From NCBI RefSeq assembly GCF_000257665.1, contig NZ_AJKR01000003.1:1-64000 (forward strand): 64,000 nucleotides of DNA. Direction: 5' to 3'. The stretch is from Candidatus Aquiluna sp. IMCC13023. GTDB taxonomy: Bacteria; Actinomycetota; Actinomycetes; Actinomycetales; Microbacteriaceae. Position numbers and translations under genes: made by a program. Below, piece by piece: positions 9,515-16,370 of this stretch. The first letter of the stretch is position 1. Each line of letters opens with the position of its first letter. A model generated the notes under the pieces. It worked only from the letters and a program-made list of their open reading frames with translations, was not told the origin of the DNA and made no database searches.

Positions 9515-10567
9515 ATGAGAACAGCCATCAGCTTGACTATTGCCGCAACGCTTATTTTTGTCGCTGGCTGCAGCGCCGCGGAGCCGATCACCGAGGATGG
9601 TGAAGTGCAGGCTTCCGTCGAGGGGGAAGAGGCGCAGTCCGATATTTCAGATGCTGAGGTAGCGGAAGTATGCGACCCTGCCGCCGCACACCCAAAGGGT
9701 GCTTTTGAATTTGCCACTCAATTAGATGACAGCCTGCCTGAGGCATGGCGGCTTGAGTTTGGAGTGATCATGGACAACCTTCAAGAGGTTGCCCCAATTT
9801 CTTCGTGCCTTCATGACTTCAAAGACGTAGAAACCAATGAGTACTCAGTGAAGTCGCCCATGAGCATCTATGCCTGGAGTAATGCTGTTGACAACCCTTG
9901 GCCCGAGGAGAGACCGGGTATGGAGGGAACCAGTATTTCCGGTGACGGAACGAATACCTGGATGATTTTGGAAATATATCAAGATGAGTTTGAATACGAC
10001 GACCTGCACAGGTTCTCCGTCATTGCTCATGAGTATTGGCATGTGTATCAAAGGGGCGCCTGGATGGCGGATTCTCCGCCTGTAGGCGACTCTTGGCCGG
10101 TTTGGATGTGGGAAGGCGGCGCGCAAGTCGTCGAGGAGCTCTATGTTTCGGAGCACTATGACAGGAGCAACTTCGACAGCAACTTGTTTCCCGTTATAGC
10201 CACCGGACTAAGTAACCCGTCAGATTTTGAGCTTTACGACCGTGATGGTGGTGCTGCTGGCGGAGAGCTTGATCTCAATACATCCGCATTCATGGTGCTG
10301 GCTTTCGCGAAGGAGCTACAAAAGACCCAGGGGATCTCTGAGGCTCAAGCCTTTAGGCTTATTTTGTCGGCTCCCGCCAAGCCCAATTCGGCAACACCAT
10401 TCTTAGACGTTTTTGGGATGACTTCTGAGGATTTTTACACCTCGCTGAATCAGTATCCAGCAGTCGAGAGTGGCGAGAACTGGTTTGAAGGTGACGTTGT
10501 TGATGCCTCGGATGTCATGCCGAGCAGGGGCTTGACTTTAGCTGAGATTCTCGAACCGCCCGAGTAA
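9515..10567 (+). CDS. Lipoprotein with HExxH...E zincin-like motif (protein C)
   Basis: Starts at ATG 9515. The N-terminus has a short hydrophobic segment and lipobox VAGC near residue 19, followed by an acidic low-complexity linker. The motif HEYWH is at residues 172-176, with Glu 200 in WMWEGGAQ, 23 residues on. It is closest in pattern to protein B (HEYxHVYQ). The C-terminus is a helical-looking region ending in Pro/Glu. Expected to be membrane-anchored outside the cell and possibly a zinc-dependent peptidase; substrate unknown. It follows copy 2 of the att-like repeat. Confidence 0.75.
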   Translation: MRTAISLTIAATLIFVAGCSAAEPITEDGEVQASVEGEEAQSDISDAEVAEVCDPAAAHPKGAFEFATQLDDSLPEAWRLEFGVIMDNLQEVAPISSCLHDFKDVETNEYSVKSPMSIYAWSNAVDNPWPEERPGMEGTSISGDGTNTWMILEIYQDEFEYDDLHRFSVIAHEYWHVYQRGAWMADSPPVGDSWPVWMWEGGAQVVEELYVSEHYDRSNFDSNLFPVIATGLSNPSDFELYDRDGGAAGGELDLNTSAFMVLAFAKELQKTQGISEAQAFRLILSAPAKPNSATPFLDVFGMTSEDFYTSLNQYPAVESGENWFEGDVVDASDVMPSRGLTLAEILEPPE

Positions 10568-10584
10568 AGGTTCGGCTAGGCCCT

Positions 10585-10968
10585 CTACTTGACTGGAGCC
10601 CCGTATTGGTTTTCCTCTGCGGTCGAGTCCAAGACGGAGAATACAAATAGGACCACTCCTCCAGCAAAGGGGATAAGTCCTATCAATGCCCACCATCCAC
10701 TCTTGCCAGTGTCGTGAAGTCGACGAACAAGTACCGCGAGGGCTGGGAGGATGGTGGCAAGAATCCAGACTAGGCCAACTATGCCGCCGCCGCCGTTTGC
10801 GATAAACCGATCAACGTCGCCATTCATAAGCGCCAGATCGATAGCTGCTGCGGCAAGATTAGTGATAATCAGAAATAGCTGAATGAACCAATACTCTGAG
10901 CGGCGTGAGCGGCCCTTGAACATGGCATATCGTGACCAAAAAGATCTAACTGCTTGACTAAAGACCAT
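10585..10968 (-). CDS. DUF805 family membrane protein
   Basis: The 127-residue product has the DUF805 pattern: an N-terminal F..RGRSRRSEYW box, three to four hydrophobic segments and the conserved VRRLHDTGKSGWW motif before the last pair of helices. These small inner-membrane proteins are widespread and of unknown function. The gene is convergent with protein C, 17 bases away. Start ATG 10968. Confidence 0.85.
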   Translation of the reverse strand: MVFSQAVRSFWSRYAMFKGRSRRSEYWFIQLFLIITNLAAAAIDLALMNGDVDRFIANGGGGIVGLVWILATILPALAVLVRRLHDTGKSGWWALIGLIPFAGGVVLFVFSVLDSTAEENQYGAPVK

Positions 10969-11054
10969 GGTGACCTCTTTCGTATTTCTGTAGTTTCAAC
11001 TTATCTCAATAACCGGAGAAGTGACGATCAGCTTCCCATGCCATGAAGCTCGTC

Positions 11055-11573
11055 CTAGTCCACTCGAGTTGTGCTGATGTGGGAACGCTGCTCGAGGGTT
11101 CGGTGCACGGGGCACTTATCGGCGATAGCCACGAGTGAGGCGATTTGCTCCTCGGTTAGATCACCACGCAATCGAATGTCACGCTGGAAGTGGTCGATTT
11201 TTGCCTCCGAGTTCTCACAGCTTTCACATCCGATGGCATGTCGTTTATCGTGGCGAACGCTGACTGAGACGTGATCGAGGGGTATCTTCTTGCGCCTGGC
11301 GTAGAGGCGAATCGTCATTGCGGTGCAAGCGCCAAGTCCAGCAGCCAGAAACTGGTAGGGAGTTGGCCCGCTATTAGTCCCACCAACATCTTCTGGCTCG
11401 TCGGCCTTCATTTGGTGCACACCTGCGACCAAGACATCCTGAGCAAAGCCATCCGGGGACACCTCTGAGACCAAGACGTCACCGTCAGGTGATGATTCAT
11501 CGCTGCCGGAGGGGGCACTAGGAAGGTAGCGACTAGCCCAGGCGGACGTCGGAATTGCTATCGGCGCAGGCAC
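11055..11573 (-). CDS. OsmC family peroxidase-like protein
   Basis: The core matches the OsmC/Ohr fold, with one reactive Cys in LGACTAMT and the second in DKCPVHRTL. It resembles the OsmC domain found at the C-terminus of bifunctional hydrolase-OsmC proteins (family knowledge). The likely role is thiol-dependent detoxification of organic hydroperoxides. The start is uncertain: GTG 11573 lies inside the antisense P-type ATPase relic and gives an N-terminus unlike the family. TTG 11474 would start close to the OsmC domain but has no clear ribosome site. The N-terminal region may be chimeric or not translated. Confidence 0.8.
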   Translation of the reverse strand: MPAPIAIPTSAWASRYLPSAPSGSDESSPDGDVLVSEVSPDGFAQDVLVAGVHQMKADEPEDVGGTNSGPTPYQFLAAGLGACTAMTIRLYARRKKIPLDHVSVSVRHDKRHAIGCESCENSEAKIDHFQRDIRLRGDLTEEQIASLVAIADKCPVHRTLEQRSHISTTRVD

Positions 11574-11862
11574 CGATGTTGCAATTGCTTCGGCAGGTGT
11601 AATCCTCGCAAGTTCTGATCCAAGATCAGTTTTGTCTGTAATAACTCTTTCTAAGAAGTCCTACCAAAAAATGAAACAGAATCTCTGGTGGGCAGCCGGC
11701 TACAACCTAATTTCAGTGCCACTAGCGGCCGGCGTTCTTGCACCGGTGGGTTTCATCCTGCCGATGTCAGTCGGTGCGATCTTGATGTCGCTTTCAACGC
11801 TTCTAGTTGCCCTAAACGCTCAATTGCTTAGAAGGCTCGACATATCCCCCAGCTCTACATAG
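11530..11862 (+). pseudogene. C-terminal relic of a copper/heavy-metal P-type ATPase
   Basis: In one frame from 11530 the translation reads [20 protein letters not shown], then a [11 protein letters not shown] segment, [10 protein letters not shown] and [18 protein letters not shown]. This is the classic last ~110 residues of CopA/ZntA-type ATPases, from the end of the P-domain hinge to the last two membrane helices. There is an in-frame TAG just before it and no start codon or upstream ATPase domains. It is a broken remnant whose first part lies antisense to the OsmC gene. TTG 11632 opens a 76-residue ORF, but a functional protein is unlikely. Confidence 0.85.
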
Positions 11863-11932
11863 ATGGTGAAAAACAGCTAACGAAGAAAATCACGACTAGA
11901 TAGCTAGCGAAAGCAAGCAAGTCGTCGATCAG

Positions 11933-11975
11933 TCTGGGGGACAAGGGGCCGCGGGTTCAAATCCCGCCAGCCCGA
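11933..11975 (+). repeat. tRNA-Pro(GGG) 3'-half fragment, copy 3 (att-like)
   Basis: TCTGGGGGACAAG, the T-arm GCGGGTTCAAATCCCGC and CAGCCCGA repeat the fragment at 6383 with one change (GGCC for GGTC). The long phased-box repeat is not found upstream of this copy. The downstream GTATTGGGGG hairpin is shared with copy 1. Confidence 0.7.
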
Positions 11976-12006
11976 GGGATGTGAAGCGTATTGGGGGCTT
12001 CCCCCT

Positions 12007-12070
12007 AAGTGAAGTGAAGTGAAGTGAAGTGAAGTGAAGTGAAGTGAAGTGAAGTGAAGTGAAGTGAAGT
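12007..12070 (+). repeat. Pentanucleotide microsatellite (GAAGT)x12
   Basis: Twelve perfect tandem copies of GAAGT at 12011-12070, preceded by AAGT at 12007-12010, with no interruption. A 5-bp unit in non-coding DNA is prone to slippage and changes helical phasing with each copy. Confidence 0.95.
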
Positions 12071-12222
12071 AGGGGGATGTTTCCTGGACTTTGTAGCGAT
12101 TGACTTTGAAACAGTCAATGAGGATCGTGGCCTAGCCTGCTTGGGTAGCTATTGCCAAGCTGGGAAGGTAGGAGTAGGTTCGAACTATTCGACATTTCGC
12201 ATCAAGGCCTTTTACGGAACCC

Positions 12223-12432
12223 ATGGATGACCGAAGACATGAAGAGTTAGCTAACGCTTACGCCCAGGCAGCGCTGGATTATTCAACGGCGTGCGAAGCT
12301 TTTGAAATCGCAACAAAATCCCACAGAGCATCCGTGCTGGCCTATTTTTCAGCCATGGGGCTCAGAAGCGATGTCCACTTCGACCTACCGCTGAGCGAGC
12401 CCGCCCAGGACTTGCCAAAGTTCGAAATCTAA
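12223..12432 (+). CDS. Small hypothetical protein (69 aa)
   Basis: ATG 12223 has a weak CGGAA ribosome site 5 bases upstream. The product is mostly helical in appearance (…EELANAYAQAALDYSTACEA…), acidic and lacks a signal peptide or known motif. Not recognised. It lies alone after the microsatellite. I think it is more likely real than not, since composition and helix periodicity look protein-like. Confidence 0.45.
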   Translation: MDDRRHEELANAYAQAALDYSTACEAFEIATKSHRASVLAYFSAMGLRSDVHFDLPLSEPAQDLPKFEI

Positions 12433-12458
12433 ACCCTTCAGGCAATAAGGGGTGATGA

Positions 12459-12671
12459 ATGGTCTCGTTGGTTCACGGCATGAGATCTGGGCCTGAGCTC
12501 AGAATGATGCGAACAATGACCCTGGTAGTGACAGATCGCCCTCTGACGATCGCAGAATGGGCCAAATACGACAGGCAGTCCAAGAATCTTGAGCAACTGT
12601 ATTCAACCGGCACAAAAGGCCTTGCCCAATCGACCACCGGGGGGCTCGAAAAGAGCCGCCTGGGTGGTTGA
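12459..12671 (+). CDS. Possible small hypothetical protein (70 aa)
   Basis: ATG 12459 is preceded by a good AAGGGG ribosome site. The product is basic with no recognisable domain; the segment LVVTDRPLTIAEWAKYDRQ could be a short helix region. It may be a gene fragment or a chance frame. Low confidence. Confidence 0.25.
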   Translation: MVSLVHGMRSGPELRMMRTMTLVVTDRPLTIAEWAKYDRQSKNLEQLYSTGTKGLAQSTTGGLEKSRLGG

Positions 12672-13038
12672 GAACTGATGGCAATTCTAAGTCCTTGGTT
12701 GCTACCGCAGGTGGCAACTTAATCTACAAATAGATCGATTGACTGCGGGCATTACCAATTGGCGTAAGGTTCAAAACGGGGGCACAATCAGCGGATGCTC
12801 GGCGAAGCAAAAATAGCGCTAATTCCAAACGCCGACGCCACTTCGCGTCCCCCTATGGGCAACCGGCCCATATTTCTCCGATGCCCTTGGGCTGAGCTTG
12901 ATTACCAATTGGAGCAGAGCTAGTTCAAAGAAGGCTAAAGGTAAAATCGTATGGTTTGCTTGACTACTATTTGTATGCCTGTTAGGTTCCCTTAACAAGT
13001 AGTGCCTTCATAGGGAGGGCCGTGGTGAAGGGTAAACG
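12672..13038. other. Intergenic leader of the protein D gene
   Basis: About 370 bases. The words ATTACCAATTGG occur twice (near 12749 and at 12901-12912) in different surroundings. A promoter-like pair sits at 12960-12988. No gene is seen. Confidence 0.4.
12960..12988 (+). promoter_or_regulatory. Promoter-like pair upstream of protein D
   Basis: TTGACT (12960-12965) and TAGGTT (12983-12988) are 17 bases apart and ~50 bases before the ATG at 13039. The -10 overlaps a GGTTCCCTTAAC motif that recurs with one change before protein A, so it may be a regulated promoter. Confidence 0.4.
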
Positions 13039-14331
13039 ATGACTAATTACAAGTTTGGAACCGGCCGCAAGATTGCTGCAATCGTTTCTGCAATGTTGCT
13101 GGCAACCGCCTTTGCGACTCCGGCACAATCCGCGGGTGTCAAGTATTCGGTCTATCAGAAGACCCTTGCGACCTTCAGTGAAACTGCTACTACATTAACC
13201 AGTCAGCAGCGGGCCCAAGTGAAGGCTGCAGTGGATGCGAATCCAACTGCGGAAAAATTCATCTGCACCGGCATCAGGTATTACTCGCAGCCGATGAGCA
13301 TAAACATCATGGTTCGCAAGCGCGCTAAAGCGGCCTGCGAATATGCAAAACAGCTAAATCCGGAGCTGTCAACTTGGTTCCAGAACAAGCCAACGCAGGC
13401 TAAAAGCTATGCAGGAAAGGTCCTGTTGACACTGAAGAAGCCTTTGGTCACTTCCTACACCGGTATTAGTTACGCCGATGGAATCACAAGTGCCGAGGTG
13501 GTTGGTTGGGTTGAAGCTGCGATCGCAGAAATGAAGAAACCACCGAGCACCTACATGGGCATGATTTGGCCGATTGGCACGGCGTTGGATGACGAACCAG
13601 ACCCTGGCGTATTCGGCGGAGACCCATTTTCCGAATACAGCGATGTTTTGAGTGCTTCGGAAATCACCGAAGCGTCCAACTACTTCAGGACCTGGCAGAC
13701 TTCGGCCGCCGCCAAGGGCTGCGATCAATCTGCTGCTGAGCTGAGCGAGGGCGCAGATCGAGTCGAACGATGGATCAGGGGAGCTGCCAACGTTGCAACT
13801 GCACCGGATTCTTGTTTCGATGCGAGGGCCTCGACGGTGGCTTGGACTGCCGAGCAGTCCAAGTACGATGCAAAGACCACCTTCTTCCACGAGTCCTATC
13901 ACGGAATGTCTAACTATCTCTTACGACAATGTTCGCCAATCCTCCGGATAGAAGAGGACCAGATGAACCACGTCCGCTGGTTCTCCGAGGGAACTGCCGA
14001 TTACTTCGGGCACTACATGGCCGCCAAGGATGAAGGCAGGACGGATCACAAGCAACGGCTCTTGGCTAGATTGGCCACCTCATTGGCTACCGAGCCAAAC
14101 ATGACACTTGACTCAAACACCTATCCTCAGGCTGCTGCAATGATTCTGATGATGGAGCGGGGTTTGATAACTGAAGAGAAGCTCGTCGATGGTTCTTACT
14201 TCAATGACTGCAACTGGATCAGCACCTTCGATCCTGCAAACGAGGACATGAAATACATCTTTGATAACTTCTCGAACATTGAATCTTCGGGTGGCGTTTA
14301 CTCCTACACAGAACAAGCAATTAATGGCTGA
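13039..14331 (+). CDS. Secreted protein with HExxH...E zincin-like motif (protein D)
   Basis: ATG 13039 has AAGGG about 7 bases upstream. A Sec signal peptide ends near TPAQSA (residue ~31) with no lipobox, so the protein should be released or wall-associated. Residues ~35-135 form a small separate domain with the pattern RAKAACEYAKQLNP, somewhat like OmpA-C-like repeats at the ends of actinobacterial surface proteins (tentative). The rest matches the lipoprotein at 14567 closely: MGMIWPIGTALDDEPDP, HESYH at 284-288 and Glu 317 in WFSEGTADYF. Conserved Cys pairs probably form disulfides. Likely a zinc peptidase or a derived binding protein. Together with 14567 it forms a tandem duplicate with a different export route. 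Confidence 0.8.
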   Translation: MTNYKFGTGRKIAAIVSAMLLATAFATPAQSAGVKYSVYQKTLATFSETATTLTSQQRAQVKAAVDANPTAEKFICTGIRYYSQPMSINIMVRKRAKAACEYAKQLNPELSTWFQNKPTQAKSYAGKVLLTLKKPLVTSYTGISYADGITSAEVVGWVEAAIAEMKKPPSTYMGMIWPIGTALDDEPDPGVFGGDPFSEYSDVLSASEITEASNYFRTWQTSAAAKGCDQSAAELSEGADRVERWIRGAANVATAPDSCFDARASTVAWTAEQSKYDAKTTFFHESYHGMSNYLLRQCSPILRIEEDQMNHVRWFSEGTADYFGHYMAAKDEGRTDHKQRLLARLATSLATEPNMTLDSNTYPQAAAMILMMERGLITEEKLVDGSYFNDCNWISTFDPANEDMKYIFDNFSNIESSGGVYSYTEQAING

Positions 14332-14333
14332 CC

Positions 14334-14367
14334 TGCGTGCGGAGGCATCGTCATGCCTCCGCACGCA
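14334..14367 (+). terminator. 14-bp stem hairpin after protein D
   Basis: TGCGTGCGGAGGCA (14334-14347) pairs perfectly with 14354-14367 around a 6-base loop, just after the stop codon. There is no T-run, so it is either a weak intrinsic terminator or an mRNA 3'-stabilising hairpin. Confidence 0.6.
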
Positions 14368-14566
14368 GCGCCTGCAACGTTCTGTTCGGAATCCTTGATG
14401 TTCGCCGACGTGCCGGCGACTTTGAGGCTGCCAAGCTTTATGCCATCGCACTCAAGGGCTTTAGGCGGTTCTGAGATTATAGTTCAGAACAAGAATTAAG
14501 TGATAACTTAGCTATACACATGTTGCTAGAAATGCATGCCGGCAACTGCAAGAAAGGCGCACTCGA

Positions 14567-15661
14567 ATGAGCACAGAAAACCTTCAGACTATGATCTCAA
14601 GACGAACCAGTAAGCGCCTCTTGGGCATCGGGTTCGCATTAGCTGTAACCCTAAGCGGCCTTACCGCCTGCTCATCGGCCTCGACCGAAATAGCCCCTTC
14701 ACCTGCCAGCACCCCCAGCCAGGTTGCGGAAGAGGCTGAGCAAGAGGTTACCGAGAGCGCTGAACCAATCATTGAACGTGAGCCAACGCGAGTGGCAATG
14801 AGCTTTGCTGACGGCATCACGTCTGAGGAAGTCCTCGAATGGATCGATGCCGCCACCGGTCAGATGCTAAATCCACCAACTGACTTCATGGGACTGGTCT
14901 GGCCGATAGGTATGGCTTTGGATGAAGAGCCAGACCCACAGGTATTTGATGGTGATCCATTCATGGAGCACAGTGACGTCCTCGGGGACGACGAGCTTGA
15001 CGAGGTTGCCGCGTACTTTAGAAATTGGCAGGCGGGACTTGAAGGCTGCGACCCAGAGGACGCCAGAGGTTTTGACGAAGGGGCAGCGCGAGTTGAGCGT
15101 TGGATCAAGGGTGGAGCGAACGTCGCAACAGCGCCGGACCCTTGTTTTGAATCCAGATCCGCAATCGTTGCGTGGTCGGCGGATCAAGACAAGCAGACCG
15201 CGAAACAGGTCTTTTTCCACGAGTCATATCACGGACTTTCTAACTACCTGCTCAGGCAATGCAGCCCAGTACTGGGCAGGCAAGAGGACAGCATGAACGA
15301 CCTACGTTGGTTTGCAGAGGGAACCGCTGATTACTTTGGTGTCTACATGGCAGCCAAGGACGATGGCCGAGACGACTATGTTCAGACGATGCTCCAGCGC
15401 GCATATCTGGACCTTCGTGGAGACCCAGGAATGCCGCTTGAGGCAAACACGTATGTTCAAGCTGCGGCCATGATTCTGATGATTGAGCGCGGGATGATCA
15501 CCGAGGAGCAGATTCTAAATGGGAGCTACTTCAACAGTTGTGATTGGATAAACACTTTTGACCCTGATGCCCCGGGCATGGATTACATTTTCGAGAACTT
15601 CAACAAGATCGAGGTTTCCGGCGGAAGCTATTCATATTCAGAAGCAACCATCGCGGGATAA
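14567..15661 (+). CDS. Lipoprotein with HExxH...E zincin-like motif (protein E)
   Basis: ATG 14567 is preceded by GAAAGG. The signal carries lipobox LTAC near residue 35, followed by a Ser/Pro/Glu-rich linker. From ADGITSEE onward it is a close paralogue of protein D: MGLVWPIGMALDEEPDP, HESYH at residues 218-222, Glu 251 in WFAEGTADYF, and the same Cys positions and C-terminus. It lacks the small N-terminal domain of D. Expected to be anchored to the membrane's outer face. The next operon (response regulator and kinase) starts 72 bases later on the same strand, which suggests but does not prove a regulatory link. Confidence 0.8.
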   Translation: MSTENLQTMISRRTSKRLLGIGFALAVTLSGLTACSSASTEIAPSPASTPSQVAEEAEQEVTESAEPIIEREPTRVAMSFADGITSEEVLEWIDAATGQMLNPPTDFMGLVWPIGMALDEEPDPQVFDGDPFMEHSDVLGDDELDEVAAYFRNWQAGLEGCDPEDARGFDEGAARVERWIKGGANVATAPDPCFESRSAIVAWSADQDKQTAKQVFFHESYHGLSNYLLRQCSPVLGRQEDSMNDLRWFAEGTADYFGVYMAAKDDGRDDYVQTMLQRAYLDLRGDPGMPLEANTYVQAAAMILMIERGMITEEQILNGSYFNSCDWINTFDPDAPGMDYIFENFNKIEVSGGSYSYSEATIAG

Positions 15662-15733
15662 ACGCCGCGGCTGGTTCCTCTAGTTCCCGGGCCAGTAAGA
15701 GTGAGATAATTTCTCTCAAAGAAAGAAGCAGCA

Positions 15734-16369
15734 ATGACTAAAAGCCTCACCAGGATCGGCATAGTAGAAGACAACGACCTGCTGCGCCTGTCTCTTGGAA
15801 CTTCGCTTGGTCAAGAGAACATCGAGATAGTGTTTTCCGTTTCAACTGCACTGGAAGCTTTGGAGCTGATTGAAACCGCCAAGATTGATGTGCTAATTGC
15901 TGATCTTCATCTAGGAGAGACAATCAATGGCATTGATGTTTCGCTTCTCTGGCAGAAGGCTCATCCGGATTTGGGGGTTGTTTACCTGACCAGCTACGAG
16001 GATCCACGGCTAATCAGTGGCGGTAAGTCGCCTGTGATGGCAGACAATTCCGTGTATGTCACCAAGTCTTCGATATCCAAGATTGATCAGTTGATGCAGG
16101 CAATCAACTCATCTCTCGAGAAAAAGGGCGCACCTCAAAACACACGCACTGGTCCACTGGCAAAGCTCACCGATGTGCAGATGGAGACTCTCTCGCTGCT
16201 GGCCCTTGGTCACTCAAATAAGGAAATAGCCAGAATTCGCGGCATCAATGAGGAGTCCGTCGCCATCTCCCTGAATAGAATTTCAAAGGCCCTTGGCCTT
16301 CCGGCTCAAATGGACAGAAATCAACGAGTTCACTTAGCGCGGGTTGTTCTAAGGGGACAAGGCAAGTGA
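15734..16369 (+). CDS. NarL/LuxR-type response regulator (second copy)
   Basis: ATG 15734 has a GAAAGAAG ribosome site. The receiver domain shows VEDND near the start, phospho-acceptor D57 (IADLHLGE) and Lys in YVTKSS. The C-terminal LuxR-type helix-turn-helix (LALGHSNKEIARIRG) covers ~145-200. It forms a pair with the kinase gene starting one base after its stop. Same size, order and motif style as the pair at 3748-6106, so the two arose by duplication. Target genes unknown; the adjacent exported zincin-like genes are candidates. Confidence 0.88.
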   Translation: MTKSLTRIGIVEDNDLLRLSLGTSLGQENIEIVFSVSTALEALELIETAKIDVLIADLHLGETINGIDVSLLWQKAHPDLGVVYLTSYEDPRLISGGKSPVMADNSVYVTKSSISKIDQLMQAINSSLEKKGAPQNTRTGPLAKLTDVQMETLSLLALGHSNKEIARIRGINEESVAISLNRISKALGLPAQMDRNQRVHLARVVLRGQGK

Positions 16370-16370
16370 G

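Larger units (their letters stand above)
11863..12222. other. Non-coding junction: tRNA-Pro fragment and microsatellite
   Basis: This 360-base gap holds the third tRNA-Pro fragment, a GGGGG-CTT-CCCCC hairpin at 11993-12005 and a pentanucleotide repeat. I see no protein gene in it. Confidence 0.6.

Noticed and set aside
12007-12070. CRISPR array
   Set aside because: Units are 5 bp with no spacers.
14370-14470. Open frame ending FEAAKLYAIALKGFRRF before protein E
   Set aside because: It reads protein-like but has no start; I cannot link it to a family, so it is not reported as a gene or relic.
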